This document shows, piece after piece, positions 20,440 to 30,651 of a stretch of DNA of 64,000 bases. This DNA comes from Metallosphaera tengchongensis (GTDB lineage: Archaea; Thermoproteota; Thermoprotei_A; Sulfolobales; Sulfolobaceae), in contig NZ_CP049074.1 in assembly GCF_013343295.1 (NCBI RefSeq), positions 408,501 through 472,500 on the forward strand, in the 5' to 3' direction. The position numbers and the translations under genes are program-made. The notes beneath the pieces are model-generated. The model had not been told where the DNA came from. It did not search any database and saw only the letters and a program-made list of their open reading frames with translations. Each line of letters opens with the position of its first letter. Position 1 is the stretch's first letter.

Positions 20440-21751
20440 GATCCCACCTAGGAAACAGATCAAGGGAGTGTCTCGTATTATACTCACCGACAAGATTGGT
20501 GAGCATAATCCCCCTTACTGCGTCAAGGTCATCCTCGTGACCTAGTGCCCACATTAATTTGACTAAGGCGACCTCAGGTAGTATATCGCCCAATGGGGTC
20601 ACTCCTGACTGTTGAAGTAATCTCCCCGTTTGGTAAACGTTCATGTTGACCCTTCCAAACAGACATTGAGAAGTCATTCCAACAAATATACCTTCTTTAG
20701 TTGCTTTTTTGAAGACCTCTAGGAAATCCGTGGACGTGTGCCCTAGGCCAGTTCCCTCTATAATTATCCCTCTAACACCTGAGGCTATCAACGTATCCAC
20801 TATGTCTGGTCTTAATCCTGGATAAAACTTGAGAAGGAAAACGTTCTGATTAAATTTTGGGGAAGCCTTTATTGTATCGTTCCTTTTAATGAAGTCACTC
20901 CTCAGGACTTTAATGGCTTTCTCCTTGGGGAAAACCTTAGCTAAGGGCTTGTCATTAATGCTTTGGAAAGCGTCCCTCCTGCTCGTGTGCATTTTCCTGA
21001 CCTTTACCCCCCTATGGGCTACAGTATATGTGTCTGAGCTCTCTCCGTGCATGTTTACCACAACTTCTCCGAAGGGAGCTTCCTTTGCTAGGATGACCGA
21101 GGAAATTAAATTGATAGCGGAGTCACTACTTGGCCTGTCACTGCTTCTCTGGGATCCAACCAGCACCACCGGTCCTGGAAGCCCAATAAGGGAGAAGGCC
21201 AGGGCCGCTGCTGTGTAAGTCATGGTATCCGTTCCGTGGGCTACTACTACCCCTTCATGCCCTTCATCGAATGCCCTCTTCACGGATTCCGCGATCTTAA
21301 TCCAAAACTCAGGCTTCATGTTCTCACTTAATATACTGAAAAGAATTTCTGCTGAAACTGAAGCTATTTCCTGAATCTCTGGCGCAAACCTCAAGATTTC
21401 TTCTGTGGTCAGGGCAGGTCTAACTGCACCGGTCTCATACTCTACTCTGCTCACGATTGTACCTCCTGTGCTTATTATTCTCACCTCGCCCTTCTCCCGA
21501 TTTTCCCTGTACTCTGACTGATCCACTCTTAGGCGCTTACTTATCAACCTCACCTGGGCCCCACTTAAAGAGAACCCTGCGTTGTAGCCGTTGTCTAGTT
21601 TAACGACAACTATGGAGTCATCCTCTGAATAAGAGGGCATTAAAATTCCTTCCACCTTGATCCCGTTTTTTTCAATTTCTATAATATCTCCTACATCAAC
21701 ATTCAATGATTTCAATGTTTCAAAAGCCTTTCCCCTATATCCTTCTAACAT
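20432..21751 (-). CDS. gatD: Glutamyl-tRNA(Gln) amidotransferase subunit D
   Basis: The asparaginase-like subunit that releases ammonia from an amide donor for GatE. 439 residues: an N-terminal beta-barrel domain, then the asparaginase core with the two catalytic threonine motifs GGTIVSR (near 95) and HGTDTM (near 170). Translationally coupled with gatE by overlap. Confidence 0.94.
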   Translation of the reverse strand: MLEGYRGKAFETLKSLNVDVGDIIEIEKNGIKVEGILMPSYSEDDSIVVVKLDNGYNAGFSLSGAQVRLISKRLRVDQSEYRENREKGEVRIISTGGTIVSRVEYETGAVRPALTTEEILRFAPEIQEIASVSAEILFSILSENMKPEFWIKIAESVKRAFDEGHEGVVVAHGTDTMTYTAAALAFSLIGLPGPVVLVGSQRSSDRPSSDSAINLISSVILAKEAPFGEVVVNMHGESSDTYTVAHRGVKVRKMHTSRRDAFQSINDKPLAKVFPKEKAIKVLRSDFIKRNDTIKASPKFNQNVFLLKFYPGLRPDIVDTLIASGVRGIIIEGTGLGHTSTDFLEVFKKATKEGIFVGMTSQCLFGRVNMNVYQTGRLLQQSGVTPLGDILPEVALVKLMWALGHEDDLDAVRGIMLTNLVGEYNTRHSLDLFPRWDHE

Positions 21752-21785
21752 TTTAGAAGTAGTGGGGGAAAATATTTAAAAAACC

Positions 21786-21959
21786 TTACATTCTTCTTGA
21801 CGCGCGCTGAGGTCTTTGTTCCTTCTGCTTCAATACTCTCTTCTCGTACTCTATCCTGTTCCTTACTCTTGGGACTTCTTTGTGTCTCTCTTTAGCCTGT
21901 ATCTTAGGAGTTTGACCTCTCACTTTTCCTGCTTTGGTTAGCGAACCATGGGATGGCAT
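21786..21959 (-). CDS. rps30e: Ribosomal protein eS30
   Basis: 57 residues starting [20 protein letters not shown] and ending in an Arg-rich tail, a clear match to archaeal eS30 of the small ribosomal subunit. Too short for most ORF cut-offs and easily missed. It is divergent from nop5 and upstream of gatD on the same strand (34-base gap). Confidence 0.93.
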   Translation of the reverse strand: MPSHGSLTKAGKVRGQTPKIQAKERHKEVPRVRNRIEYEKRVLKQKEQRPQRASRRM

Positions 21960-22029
21960 AGTGTTCAGTTATATTGTGGTAAAACAAGACATTTAAACTT
22001 AAAGCATAACTGACATCGGGGCTTACTCA

Positions 22030-23262
22030 ATGAAAGTTTATTTAGCGGAACACACAATTGGGTCCTTTGCCTTCGACGAGGATGGAAAGCTTATAGACTA
22101 CGTTTTGAACCCGAAGGAGCTGGGAAAGATTGTTGATATACTAATAAACTCAGAGAAGGGAGAACCCATGCCATCCACACTAGAGCTTTTGCAGAAAGTG
22201 AAACCAACCGAAGTCGTTCTGGAAAGCGAGAGTGAAAGCGCAAAGATGCAAAGCCTAGGACTGAAGGTCACATCTAAACCACATCACTTGGGCACTAAAA
22301 CCTTGAGGAACTCCCTTGTTGAGTATGCGATTAAAACTAAGTTTGCTGAAAATCAGGACGAGGTTTATGACTTTCTTTATCAAGTGTCCTTGGAGTACAC
22401 CAGGAGGAAACTAAGAAGAGCAGCTCAGAAGAGGGATCTCCTAGCTATTCAAGCTATACGGGCAATAGACGATATTGACAAGACGATTAACTTGTTCTCT
22501 GAAAGGCTTAGGGAGTGGTATAGTATACATTTCCCAGAAATGGATAAAATGATAGAGGATCACGAGCAGTACTCAAGGATAGTGTCAAACATAGGGTACA
22601 GGGACAACGTCACGGAGGATCAACTACTTCAATTGGGTTTGAATGAACAGAAGGCGAGGAAACTTTTCGATGCTTCAAAGAAAAGCATAGGGGCTGACAT
22701 ATCTGAGGCTGATATAAACTCCATCAAGGACTTAGCTGACACGATTCTGTCTCTTTATAAACTGAGAAATTCACTTTACGATTATCTAGATTCCATAATG
22801 AGGGAAGTCGCACCTAACGTGACTGCCCTAGTTGGACCCACTTTGGGCGCTAGATTGTTGAGCCTCGCTGGCAGCTTGGAGGAACTTTCTAAGATGCCAG
22901 CTAGCACCATTCAGGTTCTAGGGGCTGAGAAAGCTTTATTCAGGGCTCTAAAGAGCGGAAGCAGGCCTCCCAAACATGGAATAATATTCCAATATCCAGC
23001 AATTCACGTCTCCCCCAGATGGCAACGAGGTAAGATAGCCAGAGCTTTAGCGGCTAAGTTGGCGATAGCTTCAAGGATAGATGCATACAGCGGGAGGTTC
23101 ATCGGAACTCAACTTGTAGATCAGATGAACAGGAGGATTGAGGAGATAAAGACTAAGTATGCACAGCCTCCGCCTAGAAAGGCACAGCCCCCTAAGGATC
23201 AAGGCGAAAGGAGGGAAGGCAAGAAAGAGCATAAAAAGGGAAAAAAGGGTAAGAGAAGATAG
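22030..23262 (+). CDS. nop5: Nop5 (Nop56/58-like) core protein of C/D box RNPs
   Basis: Scaffold that joins fibrillarin and L7Ae on C/D box guide RNAs for ribose methylation of rRNA and tRNA. 410 residues: N-terminal fibrillarin-binding domain (1-120), coiled coil (about 125-245), the Nop RNA-binding domain (about 255-370, with [19 protein letters not shown] and the [10 protein letters not shown] segment), and a Lys-rich tail. The fibrillarin gene follows 14 bases later, the standard archaeal pair. Confidence 0.95.
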   Translation: MKVYLAEHTIGSFAFDEDGKLIDYVLNPKELGKIVDILINSEKGEPMPSTLELLQKVKPTEVVLESESESAKMQSLGLKVTSKPHHLGTKTLRNSLVEYAIKTKFAENQDEVYDFLYQVSLEYTRRKLRRAAQKRDLLAIQAIRAIDDIDKTINLFSERLREWYSIHFPEMDKMIEDHEQYSRIVSNIGYRDNVTEDQLLQLGLNEQKARKLFDASKKSIGADISEADINSIKDLADTILSLYKLRNSLYDYLDSIMREVAPNVTALVGPTLGARLLSLAGSLEELSKMPASTIQVLGAEKALFRALKSGSRPPKHGIIFQYPAIHVSPRWQRGKIARALAAKLAIASRIDAYSGRFIGTQLVDQMNRRIEEIKTKYAQPPPRKAQPPKDQGERREGKKEHKKGKKGKRR

Positions 23263-23276
23263 GAGCTTGAGTAATC

Positions 23277-23978
23277 ATGTCTGAAACTCTTGACACTATA
23301 AAAGAGTCTGGGATGGAGAACGTTTACGAGTGCATTTACAATGATGGGACTGTAAGGCTTTGCACGAAGAACCTAGCTAAGGGATTTACAGTTTACGGAG
23401 AGAGAACTGTGAACTTTAAGGGTGTAGAATATAGGGAGTGGAACGCCTTCAGGAGTAAGTTGGCTGGAGCTATATTGAAGGGGTTGAAGGAGAACCCGGT
23501 CAAAAAAGGCTCAAAGGTTCTTTATTTAGGAGCTGCGTCTGGCACTACACCGAGTCACATCTCCGACATAGTAGAGAAAGAAGGAAAAGTATTCGGAGTT
23601 GAGTTCTCCCCTAGGGTTGTAAGAGAGTTAATACTTGTAGCTCAGCATAGGCCCAACCTTTTCCCTATCCTAGCAGACGCTAGATTCCCCCACACATACT
23701 CTTCCCTAATAGAGGACGTTGAGATACTGTATGTTGATATCGCTCAGCCGGATCAAACGGACATAGCAATTTATAACGCGCGTTATTTCCTAAAAGAGGG
23801 AGGAAGCCTGCTGTTGGCAATAAAGGCCAGAAGCATAGACGTCACTAAGGACCCATCTGAGATATTTAAAGCGGAAGCAGAGAAGTTGAGCAGAGAAGGT
23901 TTCGATATATCTCAGATAATAAATCTAACTCCGTACGACAAGGACCACGCCATGGTATTAGCCAAGTTCAAGGGCTGA
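23277..23978 (+). CDS. flpA: Fibrillarin-like rRNA/tRNA 2'-O-methyltransferase
   Basis: The catalytic subunit of C/D box RNPs, transferring methyl from SAM to ribose. 233 residues with the SAM-binding [13 protein letters not shown] motif (near 82) and acidic motifs GVEFSPRVV and VDIAQPDQ. Pairs with Nop5 encoded just upstream. Confidence 0.96.
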   Translation: MSETLDTIKESGMENVYECIYNDGTVRLCTKNLAKGFTVYGERTVNFKGVEYREWNAFRSKLAGAILKGLKENPVKKGSKVLYLGAASGTTPSHISDIVEKEGKVFGVEFSPRVVRELILVAQHRPNLFPILADARFPHTYSSLIEDVEILYVDIAQPDQTDIAIYNARYFLKEGGSLLLAIKARSIDVTKDPSEIFKAEAEKLSREGFDISQIINLTPYDKDHAMVLAKFKG

Positions 23979-23982
23979 GCCA

Positions 23983-24396
23983 TTGTTCGATAAAATCTTC
24001 CAGATAGGACTAAGGGATATCTTAGATTCTATGCCAGCGGAATACGTTACTCTAAAGGAAGCTCTAGACGGTAAGTTGGAAATTTCTCTACATAATGGAC
24101 TAAAGCACCGCTTTGATATTAACGAAGTAAAGAAGATCTCTTCCGTGGTTCCCCTATACCTTTGGTCAATGGTGAGGATACCATTTATCATAGTTAAGTT
24201 ACAGACTCCTGGAGAATATTCAATAAACGGATCAGAGTGGGATAGGAAGGCTATATCTATGGTTCTTCAGGATTCGAGGACGGTAATTTCTGTAGGACAA
24301 ATGGAATCCCTTTTGAGGGAGTTTAAATCATTAATATTTATTACCCTTGGTTATGATAGTATTTCTGAAGAGAGCATCAAAGAGGAAGGTTTATAA
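23983..24396 (+). CDS. DUF61/UPF0216 family protein
   Basis: 137 residues resembling the archaeal UPF0216 family (LNxELPAxRxTLxELL pattern, here [16 protein letters not shown]). Function unknown. It begins at TTG 4 bases after flpA and is followed immediately by the next gene, so it belongs to the nop5-flpA-DUF61-HTH-trm1 run. Its conserved place next to RNA-modification genes hints at an RNA-related role. Confidence 0.7.
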   Translation: MFDKIFQIGLRDILDSMPAEYVTLKEALDGKLEISLHNGLKHRFDINEVKKISSVVPLYLWSMVRIPFIIVKLQTPGEYSINGSEWDRKAISMVLQDSRTVISVGQMESLLREFKSLIFITLGYDSISEESIKEEGL

Positions 24397-24397
24397 C

Positions 24398-25303
24398 ATG
24401 ATGCCTAAACTTTTTGAAGAGGTATTGGAATTACTTCATGAAGAGAGTGTAAATTTCACTCTGATAGAGTACCCGGAGAAGACTAGAAAATCAATAGATA
24501 TTATAGCAAAGGGATACAAGGACAGAAGATTTGTTATTAAAGTATCCTCAGAAAAAATTTCAAAGGAGGAGGCAAAGGATCTAAGAAACTTCTCCGCGGT
24601 TGTTGGAGGTATGCCCATAATAATCACCGAGGAAACGGAAGAGGACATTGCAATTGGCAAGGACAACGTGGTCGGACTTTCGTTAGAGGGGCTAATAAAA
24701 GCTGTAAGGGGAGAGAAGATTTACATATATAGAACCAGGGGAGGGATATTTGTAAAAATTAAATCGGATGTACTAAGGAGAAAGAGGACGGAAATGAATT
24801 ACAGTATGGGTGACCTATCCAAAATACTGGGAGTTTCCAGGAAAACCATCTACGATTACGAGAACGGAGAGTCAGATGTGTCCATTGAGGTCGCAGAGAA
24901 GTTAGTCGATTTGTTCGGAGAGGAGGTCATAGGTGACGTCTGTGAGTATTCAAAATTGAAACTTCAGGTAGAAGAAGGGGAAGAAGGAGATACCATAAGC
25001 TCTAGGATAGCAAAGAACTTGAGCGAGATAGGTTTTAAATCAACGTCAGTCAGGTTTACTGCAGTGGACGTAGCAGCTTCAAAGGGTTCTAAGAAGGTTT
25101 TGATAACCATTGAGCCCAGGAACTCTGAGCTGATAGAGAAGAAGCTCAGGGAAGCGTCAAAAATAGCCAACGAGCTGATGTCAGAACTTCTAATAGTAGT
25201 GAGGAGCGCATCCTTAGCAAATAAGCTCAGGAAGGATGGATTTAAAACCCTCATGTCCGATGCTATCAGTAGCCTGGATAATGAGGTTAATAGAGACAGT
25301 TGA
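24398..25303 (+). CDS. Archaeal HTH-type regulator (COG1395 family)
   Basis: 301 residues from the chosen ATG. An N-terminal nuclease-like alpha/beta domain ([18 protein letters not shown]) is followed by a Cro/CI-type helix-turn-helix ([30 protein letters not shown]) and a C-terminal domain. This is the archaeal putative HTH-type regulator family of unknown target. A 17-residue longer frame overlaps the DUF61 gene and is less likely, because this ATG lies 2 bases after that stop. Confidence 0.82.
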   Translation: MMPKLFEEVLELLHEESVNFTLIEYPEKTRKSIDIIAKGYKDRRFVIKVSSEKISKEEAKDLRNFSAVVGGMPIIITEETEEDIAIGKDNVVGLSLEGLIKAVRGEKIYIYRTRGGIFVKIKSDVLRRKRTEMNYSMGDLSKILGVSRKTIYDYENGESDVSIEVAEKLVDLFGEEVIGDVCEYSKLKLQVEEGEEGDTISSRIAKNLSEIGFKSTSVRFTAVDVAASKGSKKVLITIEPRNSELIEKKLREASKIANELMSELLIVVRSASLANKLRKDGFKTLMSDAISSLDNEVNRDS

Positions 25304-26414
25304 AGGAAAGGCAAGAATTTTACTCCCTGATCCCTCGGAGTATGAGAGAGACGGTAGGTTCGATCCTGCCTGGTCCCCAGTCTTTTACAATCCCAGGATG
25401 ATCTTCAACAGGGATCTGAGTGTAGTAGTTGTATCTTCCATTTCCCCCAAATCAGTTCTGGACGTTATGTCCGCTACTGGCGTAAGGGGAATAAGATACT
25501 ATCTTGAGAGCGAGGTTCGCGGAGAAATTATTTTTAACGATAAAAACCCTGTTGCTACAGAACTTATTACAAAAAATATAGCATCGAACGGCGTTGAGAA
25601 GGCAAGGGTAGAGAGGTCAGATGCCAATTCTCTAATGCATAGGGTGAAGGTAGAGTACACCGATCTGGATCCCTTTGGAACCCCAGCTCCCTTTCTGCAA
25701 GCAGCAGTCTCATCTCTTAGAAGGAGGGGAGTGTTGGGAGTGACAGCTACAGACCTATCGGCTTTGGAGGGAAAATCAAGGAATTCCTGTAAGAGGAAAT
25801 ACGGCGCATTTTGCAATAAACTCTCCTTCTCTAAGGAGGCTGGATTAAGACTCCTCCTGGCAAAGATTGCAATGGAAGCTTCAATAGTGGAAAAGGGGAT
25901 CCATCCATTAATAACCTTGTATAGGGATTACTATTACAGAATTTTTGTTAGGATGGAAGACGGTGCGAAGAAAGCCGACAATACTTTGGAAAAAATCGGG
26001 TCTCTTTATGAATGTGAAAGTTGCGGGTACTCGTTTATGGGTAAGGGCTTCTGCGATAGGGTATGTCCCGTGTGTGGGGGAAGTTTGAGGTCAATGTATC
26101 CAGCATGGATAGGAGAGCTAGCCGATGTTGAATTTTTGGGTAAAGTGAAAGAATTGCTCCCTAGATTTAATTATCTTGAGAACTTCCCAGCCCTCTTTAA
26201 ACTCATTGGGTCTTTGACCAGCGAGCAAAGATATGGACTGTACTACCGACTTGACGTCCTGTCGTCCAAGCTCAGACGAAATATGCCCTCCATGGAAGAG
26301 ATGATCAAATGCCTTGGAGACGCTACTAGAACCCACTTCCACCTCCAGGGAATAAAGACCTCTAAGGAATTTCATGAGGTCTTGGAATGCATAAAATCAA
26401 GTAGCCATGGTTGA
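25281..26414 (+). CDS. trm1: tRNA (guanine26-N2)-dimethyltransferase
   Basis: Trm1 dimethylates G26 of tRNA with SAM. 377 residues from the chosen ATG. It shows the SAM motif [15 protein letters not shown], the catalytic DPFGTP, and a zinc site (CESCGYSF and CPVCGG) in the C-terminal domain. The start overlaps the upstream HTH gene by 23 bases; the 15-residue longer frame runs further into that gene and lacks family sequence. Confidence 0.93.
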   Translation: MRLIETVEGKARILLPDPSEYERDGRFDPAWSPVFYNPRMIFNRDLSVVVVSSISPKSVLDVMSATGVRGIRYYLESEVRGEIIFNDKNPVATELITKNIASNGVEKARVERSDANSLMHRVKVEYTDLDPFGTPAPFLQAAVSSLRRRGVLGVTATDLSALEGKSRNSCKRKYGAFCNKLSFSKEAGLRLLLAKIAMEASIVEKGIHPLITLYRDYYYRIFVRMEDGAKKADNTLEKIGSLYECESCGYSFMGKGFCDRVCPVCGGSLRSMYPAWIGELADVEFLGKVKELLPRFNYLENFPALFKLIGSLTSEQRYGLYYRLDVLSSKLRRNMPSMEEMIKCLGDATRTHFHLQGIKTSKEFHEVLECIKSSSHG

Positions 26415-26500
26415 ACGTCAAGGATTAATATGTTTTAACAGAATATTGGCTTAAATTCAGCTCAGTTAAACGGTAGTAAAGTAAATAAGATAGGAATCAC

Positions 26501-26510
26501 ATATTATATA
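26501..26510 (+). promoter_or_regulatory. TATA box of the TFE-beta gene
   Basis: ATATTATATA about 29 bases before the TTG start at 26536, the spacing of a leaderless transcript. This supports TTG as the start. Confidence 0.6.
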
Positions 26511-26535
26511 ATCAGCCAACGCGGGTGTAAACACT

Positions 26536-26907
26536 TTGGAATCAAAATTTTCAATAGAAAAGGAGGAGTTAATTCATCAAAAAATAATGGAAAGAGGAGA
26601 TGACGGAATTTCTCAGCAGGAACTGGCGAAGAGTCTTGGACTTTCTACAAGAGAACTTGCCGTTGTCATTAAAAAACTTATTGAAAAGAAAATGATAACC
26701 AAGAAGGCCATCAGGGAAAATGGAAAGAGTGTCATAAAGCTTTTTGCCATAAGGACAATAGAAGAGTCCAATATTCGGATTAACCTAGTCAGTATAGAGA
26801 ACATTCCATGTTTTTCGTGTAAGCTTCTATTTAAATGTGATAACGGTGCACACGTTAACCCAAGCTCGTGCACTAAACTATCTTCGTGGATTCTTTCTCT
26901 GGTATGA
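26536..26907 (+). CDS. tfeB: Transcription factor E beta subunit (RPC34-like)
   Basis: 123 residues: a winged helix (about 12-75) followed by four cysteines (C92, C95, C101, C112) that hold a 4Fe-4S cluster in Sulfolobus TFE-beta. With TFE-alpha it helps RNA polymerase open promoters. The identification rests on the exact layout of winged helix plus cysteine set and on size. The start is TTG behind a well-spaced TATA box. Confidence 0.85.
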   Translation: MESKFSIEKEELIHQKIMERGDDGISQQELAKSLGLSTRELAVVIKKLIEKKMITKKAIRENGKSVIKLFAIRTIEESNIRINLVSIENIPCFSCKLLFKCDNGAHVNPSSCTKLSSWILSLV

Positions 26908-26925
26908 GGATCTTTACGCGTTTAG

Positions 26926-26946
26926 GAACTGTTGAGGCAACAGTTC
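26926..26946 (+). terminator. Perfect 9-base hairpin after TFE-beta
   Basis: GAACTGTTG, loop AGG, CAACAGTTC, 18 bases after the stop codon. No T-run follows, so termination, RNA stability or a regulator site are all possible. The rest of the 284-base gap up to TBP is AT-rich without a gene. Confidence 0.45.
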
Positions 26947-27179
26947 TGTAATCTAATCAAGGTAATTTATGGAAGATGGTATCTTATCTTCAATGTTACT
27001 TATTGGTATTCTCCCCACGGATCCCTCTACACTTGAAAAGGAAGTTTAGAACAGTAACCTCAAAATATAAACTAGAAGCATGGTTAATAAATGTCAAAAC
27101 CTTAAAACCCTTACTTTGGGTCGATATTTAAGGAGGATTAAAAAGCTGGAGTTTATAAAGTAGTATAAAAACTATATTA

Positions 27180-27194
27180 TGGTGACTCAGTATT
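27180..27194 (+). promoter_or_regulatory. Ribosome-binding sequence placed for an ATT start of TBP
   Basis: GGTGA (27181-27185) lies 6 bases before the ATT codon at 27192, the only plausible initiator in the TBP frame after the in-frame TGA at 27183. An ATG at 27179 is in another frame and stops after 11 codons. Confidence 0.55.
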
Positions 27195-27785
27195 TCCAAT
27201 TCGCCGGCTTATAAGCCAATAATAAGTATCGAGAATATAGTTGCTACCGTAACTTTGGAGCAAACTCTGGATTTGTACGCGATGGAAAGAAGCGTTCCAA
27301 ATGTGGAGTATGATCCAGATCAATTTCCAGGTTTAATTTTTAGATTAGAGAGTCCTAAGGTAACATCCCTCATATTCAAGTCTGGGAAGATGGTGGTTAC
27401 TGGGGCTAAAAGTACCGAGGAGTTGATAAAGGCCGTAAAGAGGATTATCAAAAGTCTAAGAAGATATGGAATAAGGATAGGTGGCAAACCTAAGATACAA
27501 ATTCAAAATATAGTTGCCTCCGCCAATATGCACGTCCACGTAAACTTGGACAAGGCAGCCTTTCTCCTGGAGAACAACATGTACGAGCCGGAGCAGTTTC
27601 CAGGCCTAATATTCAGGATGGACGACCCTAGAGTAGTCCTTCTCATATTTAGTAGCGGGAAGATGGTAATAACTGGTGCAAAGAGGGAAGATGAGGTTTA
27701 CAAAGCAGTAAAGAGAATCTTCGACAAGTTAGAGGAACTGGACTGCATAAAGCCTGTGGAAGAGGAGGAGGAATTAGAAATTTAA
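27192..27785 (+). CDS. tbp: TATA-binding protein, probable ATT start codon
   Basis: TBP recognises promoter TATA boxes. Two direct repeats of the saddle are seen ([10 protein letters not shown]...[14 protein letters not shown] and [10 protein letters not shown]...[14 protein letters not shown]) with an acidic tail. The first TTG at 27255 would remove the first beta strand. Conserved sequence ([14 protein letters not shown]) runs upstream to just after a TGA at 27183, a stretch without ATG, GTG or TTG. Starting at ATT 27192 gives 197 residues, the length I remember for Sulfolobus TBP. Confidence 0.9.
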   Translation: MSNSPAYKPIISIENIVATVTLEQTLDLYAMERSVPNVEYDPDQFPGLIFRLESPKVTSLIFKSGKMVVTGAKSTEELIKAVKRIIKSLRRYGIRIGGKPKIQIQNIVASANMHVHVNLDKAAFLLENNMYEPEQFPGLIFRMDDPRVVLLIFSSGKMVITGAKREDEVYKAVKRIFDKLEELDCIKPVEEEEELEI

Positions 27786-27815
27786 GCGATTGAATTAATG
27801 GGTTGGTGATTCATA

Positions 27816-28028
27816 ATGTCTCTCAAACATGGGAAGTACGTCTATGTGGAAGTAGGAAAATCTAGATATGCAGTACTGAGGGTGTTAAAGAGTAGGGAAG
27901 AGAACTCAGCTGACAGGTATCTAGTTACTGGGAAGGTTGTCGCAAAGAAATCAAGGAATGCTAAGATACTTAAAGTTGAGGATATTCCCCTAGAAGTTAG
28001 GGATAAGCTACAAATAAAGCAAGCTTAG
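27816..28028 (+). CDS. Small conserved beta-rich protein (DUF5622-like)
   Basis: 70 residues, basic, mostly strands (KYVYVEVGKSRYAVLRVLK, YLVTGKVVAKKS). It resembles a short crenarchaeal family of unknown function. It follows TBP after 30 bases with GGTGATT upstream of the ATG, so is probably cotranscribed with it. Confidence 0.7.
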   Translation: MSLKHGKYVYVEVGKSRYAVLRVLKSREENSADRYLVTGKVVAKKSRNAKILKVEDIPLEVRDKLQIKQA

Positions 28029-28177
28029 AATTCTAAACTTAAATATCCTTGTTCATTATTTTATAATTAAGGTTTTTAAAACCTGATCCTTATATTTTCT
28101 ATTCCAAGACCTATGAAAGGTTCTATTTTAAATTCCTTTTCTAGAACCTGTTTACGCTAATAAGAGGGAATTAGCTT

Positions 28178-29224
28178 CTATTGGCTTTTTACTCTGCTCT
28201 TCTCGACGTTTAGTAATCCAAAATAAGTAACAATGAGGACGAAAGACGAAAGGAGGAGTAAGTAGAGATATTGCAACTGAATGACGTAGATTCCGCTCTG
28301 CAAATTCTTAAGAATATCACTTAGAATAAAGTAGGCTAAAATTGAAGCCACAATTTTAAGCATATCATGCCATATCTTTATATCTTTAATTAACGCTCTG
28401 GATATTAATTTTCCAAAATAGAGTATAATAATAGAGAATGTAAGATAGGGTAATATTGCCAATATTATACTAGAGGTGCTTTTTATTGATAATGTGTTAA
28501 AAGTTAAAGCGGTAAGGTATCCATTCACTATTGCTAAAACCAGAGAGATGGCGGAAAGAATGGCAACTATAACCATGGCTGTAGAGTTTTCCCACCACTT
28601 CTCCAAGGCATCGTCTATCCCGAATCCTCTCACTAACATCGCACCCCCTAAAACCAGAAGTATAGCAGGTAAAACGTATGCCGTTAATCCAGCTATTGCC
28701 AAAATGCTAGATACAAACAGGATTATACCAGGAACTCCGAGGAAAAGCCTAGAGTAGCGCGTCTCTGTCACCAATCTTTTAATATACTTAGCGAAAAGAA
28801 TGTAAGTCTCCTCAACTCCCCTATGTTGTTCCACTATAACCCTTTCTATCCCCACAATTTTCAACCTACTTTCAATCACTGGGATTGCCTTAGCATCCTC
28901 TGGGGAATCATACACAAGGATGGCTTGGTCGGGCTTTACTACTCTTATAACCTCGTCAACTTGCTTAGATAAAACCATTTGAGAGTCCAGACCCCCCCTC
29001 TGAGATCCAGCAATGAAAACGATTTCCACGTCCTCTCCTTTCTCCTTCATGTCCAAGTAGATATTGAAAGCGGTAACCATTGAATTGAAGTCTGAGTCCA
29101 ATGCCAAAAATCTAGATGCCTTCTCTATAGCCTGACGCGCTTTAGTCTCCCCTATTACGGGAGAGGATATCCCTGCCTTACTTAAATCGTCATCAATATC
29201 AATGTATATTATCGCCGTCTTCAT
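28178..29224 (-). CDS. DUF373 family membrane protein
   Basis: 348 residues. The first ~150 form a soluble alpha/beta domain (MKTAIIYIDIDDDLSKAG; EIVFIAGSQRGG; QAILVYDSPEDA), followed by about six hydrophobic membrane segments (for example LGVPGIILFVSSILAIAGL). This is the DUF373 layout; function unknown. It is the second gene of a pair with the coiled-coil protein, overlapping it by 26 bases. Confidence 0.83.
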   Translation of the reverse strand: MKTAIIYIDIDDDLSKAGISSPVIGETKARQAIEKASRFLALDSDFNSMVTAFNIYLDMKEKGEDVEIVFIAGSQRGGLDSQMVLSKQVDEVIRVVKPDQAILVYDSPEDAKAIPVIESRLKIVGIERVIVEQHRGVEETYILFAKYIKRLVTETRYSRLFLGVPGIILFVSSILAIAGLTAYVLPAILLVLGGAMLVRGFGIDDALEKWWENSTAMVIVAILSAISLVLAIVNGYLTALTFNTLSIKSTSSIILAILPYLTFSIIILYFGKLISRALIKDIKIWHDMLKIVASILAYFILSDILKNLQSGIYVIQLQYLYLLLLSSFVLIVTYFGLLNVEKSRVKSQ

Positions 29225-30119
29225 TAGTACCCCTATTGTCCCCGTAGAGGGCGTATATCTCCTCGAAGGTTAGTCTTTCACCGTTCTTTAGTTTTTCCTC
29301 TGCCATTTTCTTCTTTTTCTCCATCATCTCCGTTACCTCGGTCTGATTGGGCCTGTATACATTTCCGCCCCTCTTCATCTCCTTCACTGTTTTAGACAGT
29401 TCGTCCAATTCCTTTCTCTTGGAGTCTATCTGAGCGTTTAAATCATCTATTTGTTTACTCTTTTCCTTTAATTGAGAAGACAATTGGTCAAGCTCTTTTA
29501 CTAATTTATCTCTCTCATCCCTTAAACTCTTTAGTATTTTCCTCTTATCTGTAATCTCAGAAATTAAGGTTGATATCTTTTGCCTGATAGTAGCCAACTC
29601 TATCCTTTTAGCCAGAAACTCAGCCCTCTCCTCGCTACCCTTTTCCTTAATTTTTAGGATTTTTTTCGCTTCATTAAGTTTTTTCTCCATTTCAGCTATT
29701 CTCTGAATCAACTTTTTCTCTTCCTCAAGGGTTAGGGATGAGGTTTGAATTTTCCATTCTAGACTTTTGATCCTTTTCTCCAAAAGGTCAGGGTTCATTC
29801 CTTGAGTTTTCTTCATTACATTTCGTATCTCTTCGAACTCCTTTTTCATCTCTTTAATTACTTCGAATAATTGCTCTTTCTTTTGCTTCAACTCTTTTAG
29901 CTCATTGATTCTAGAATTATACTCCTCAAAAACAGTTTTTATTTGTAACCTAGTTGCCTTCAGCTTCTCTATCTTCTCAGCTCTCTTTTGCCTTATTTTC
30001 CTTACTTCCTCAATAAGGGCATATTTTTGCTCTCGAAGATTTGAAATTTCTTGCCTTACGTTTGATATCTTTTTATAGATGCTCTCTTCCGTGGCCTCTG
30101 CTGGCGGATTGCTCATCAA
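29199..30119 (-). CDS. Long coiled-coil protein (COG1340-like)
   Basis: 306 residues, nearly all heptad-like Lys/Glu/Leu helix from about 10 to 245, then an unstructured segment and a short C-terminal motif (RLTFEEIYALYGD). It resembles archaeal coiled-coil proteins of unknown function related to SMC-like rods. Overlap with the DUF373 gene suggests the two work together, perhaps at the membrane. Confidence 0.75.
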   Translation of the reverse strand: MMSNPPAEATEESIYKKISNVRQEISNLREQKYALIEEVRKIRQKRAEKIEKLKATRLQIKTVFEEYNSRINELKELKQKKEQLFEVIKEMKKEFEEIRNVMKKTQGMNPDLLEKRIKSLEWKIQTSSLTLEEEKKLIQRIAEMEKKLNEAKKILKIKEKGSEERAEFLAKRIELATIRQKISTLISEITDKRKILKSLRDERDKLVKELDQLSSQLKEKSKQIDDLNAQIDSKRKELDELSKTVKEMKRGGNVYRPNQTEVTEMMEKKKKMAEEKLKNGERLTFEEIYALYGDNRGTNEDGDNIH

Positions 30120-30299
30120 GTCTTACATTAACAGTCCAGTGTTAATAACTTTTCCTAAAACATCTCTAAAGATTGAAGGGATAACCCGGTTCTTATTTGT
30201 CTTAAGGAAAATAGCAGTGTCACGTATATGTTTTGAAGTCTAAGAAAGGTACATCAAAGGCTTATATACAAAACAACTAATAATCCTAATCCCAAGCCC

Positions 30300-30349
30300 G
30301 TATTATCACGACGTATCATAACGTCGGTATTATCATGTGCTATATATAA
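30300..30349 (+). promoter_or_regulatory. Palindrome flanked by direct repeats, plus TATA box, before gar1-tfb2
   Basis: GTATTATCA (30300-30308) and GTATTATCA (30327-30335) flank a perfect inverted repeat CGACGT-ATCATA-ACGTCG (30309-30326). The TATA box CTATATATAA (30340-30349) follows at once. A factor bound here would sit on or beside the BRE, suggesting control of the gar1-tfb2 unit. Confidence 0.65.
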
Positions 30350-30375
30350 GTGCAAGATTGGCGTTAATATGTAAT

Positions 30376-30645
30376 GTGAAACACGTTAAACTTGTTCCTA
30401 TGGGCTCGATAAAATCTGTAGTGTTAAAGGATAAGTGGCTCATCGAAGCTAATCCGTCAATAGATTACTCTAAGAAAGATCCATCAGGTTTAGTCGTCCT
30501 GGATTCCAGTAAAAATAGGGTAGGGAAAGTTCTCGATGTAATAGGAAACCAAAGGAGGCCTTACCTTCTAGTAGAACCTCTCCAAGACCAGGTTCCTAAA
30601 GGTCAGCTTCTCTTGGAAATGCCATTTAAAAAGAGCAGAAGGTGA
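30376..30645 (+). CDS. gar1: Gar1-like H/ACA RNP protein
   Basis: 89 residues from a GTG start about 30 bases after the TATA box. It has the Gar1 beta-barrel pattern (LVVLDSSKNRVGKVLDVIGNQRRPYLLVEP) and a basic end. Gar1 joins Cbf5, Nop10 and L7Ae in pseudouridylation RNPs. An upstream in-frame start would lie inside the TATA box. tfb2 follows 6 bases later. Confidence 0.85.
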   Translation: MKHVKLVPMGSIKSVVLKDKWLIEANPSIDYSKKDPSGLVVLDSSKNRVGKVLDVIGNQRRPYLLVEPLQDQVPKGQLLLEMPFKKSRR

Positions 30646-30651
30646 GACCTC

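Noticed and set aside
27179..27214. ATG at 27179 as the TBP start
   Set aside because: It is in a different frame and reaches a stop after 11 codons; it would need a frameshift.
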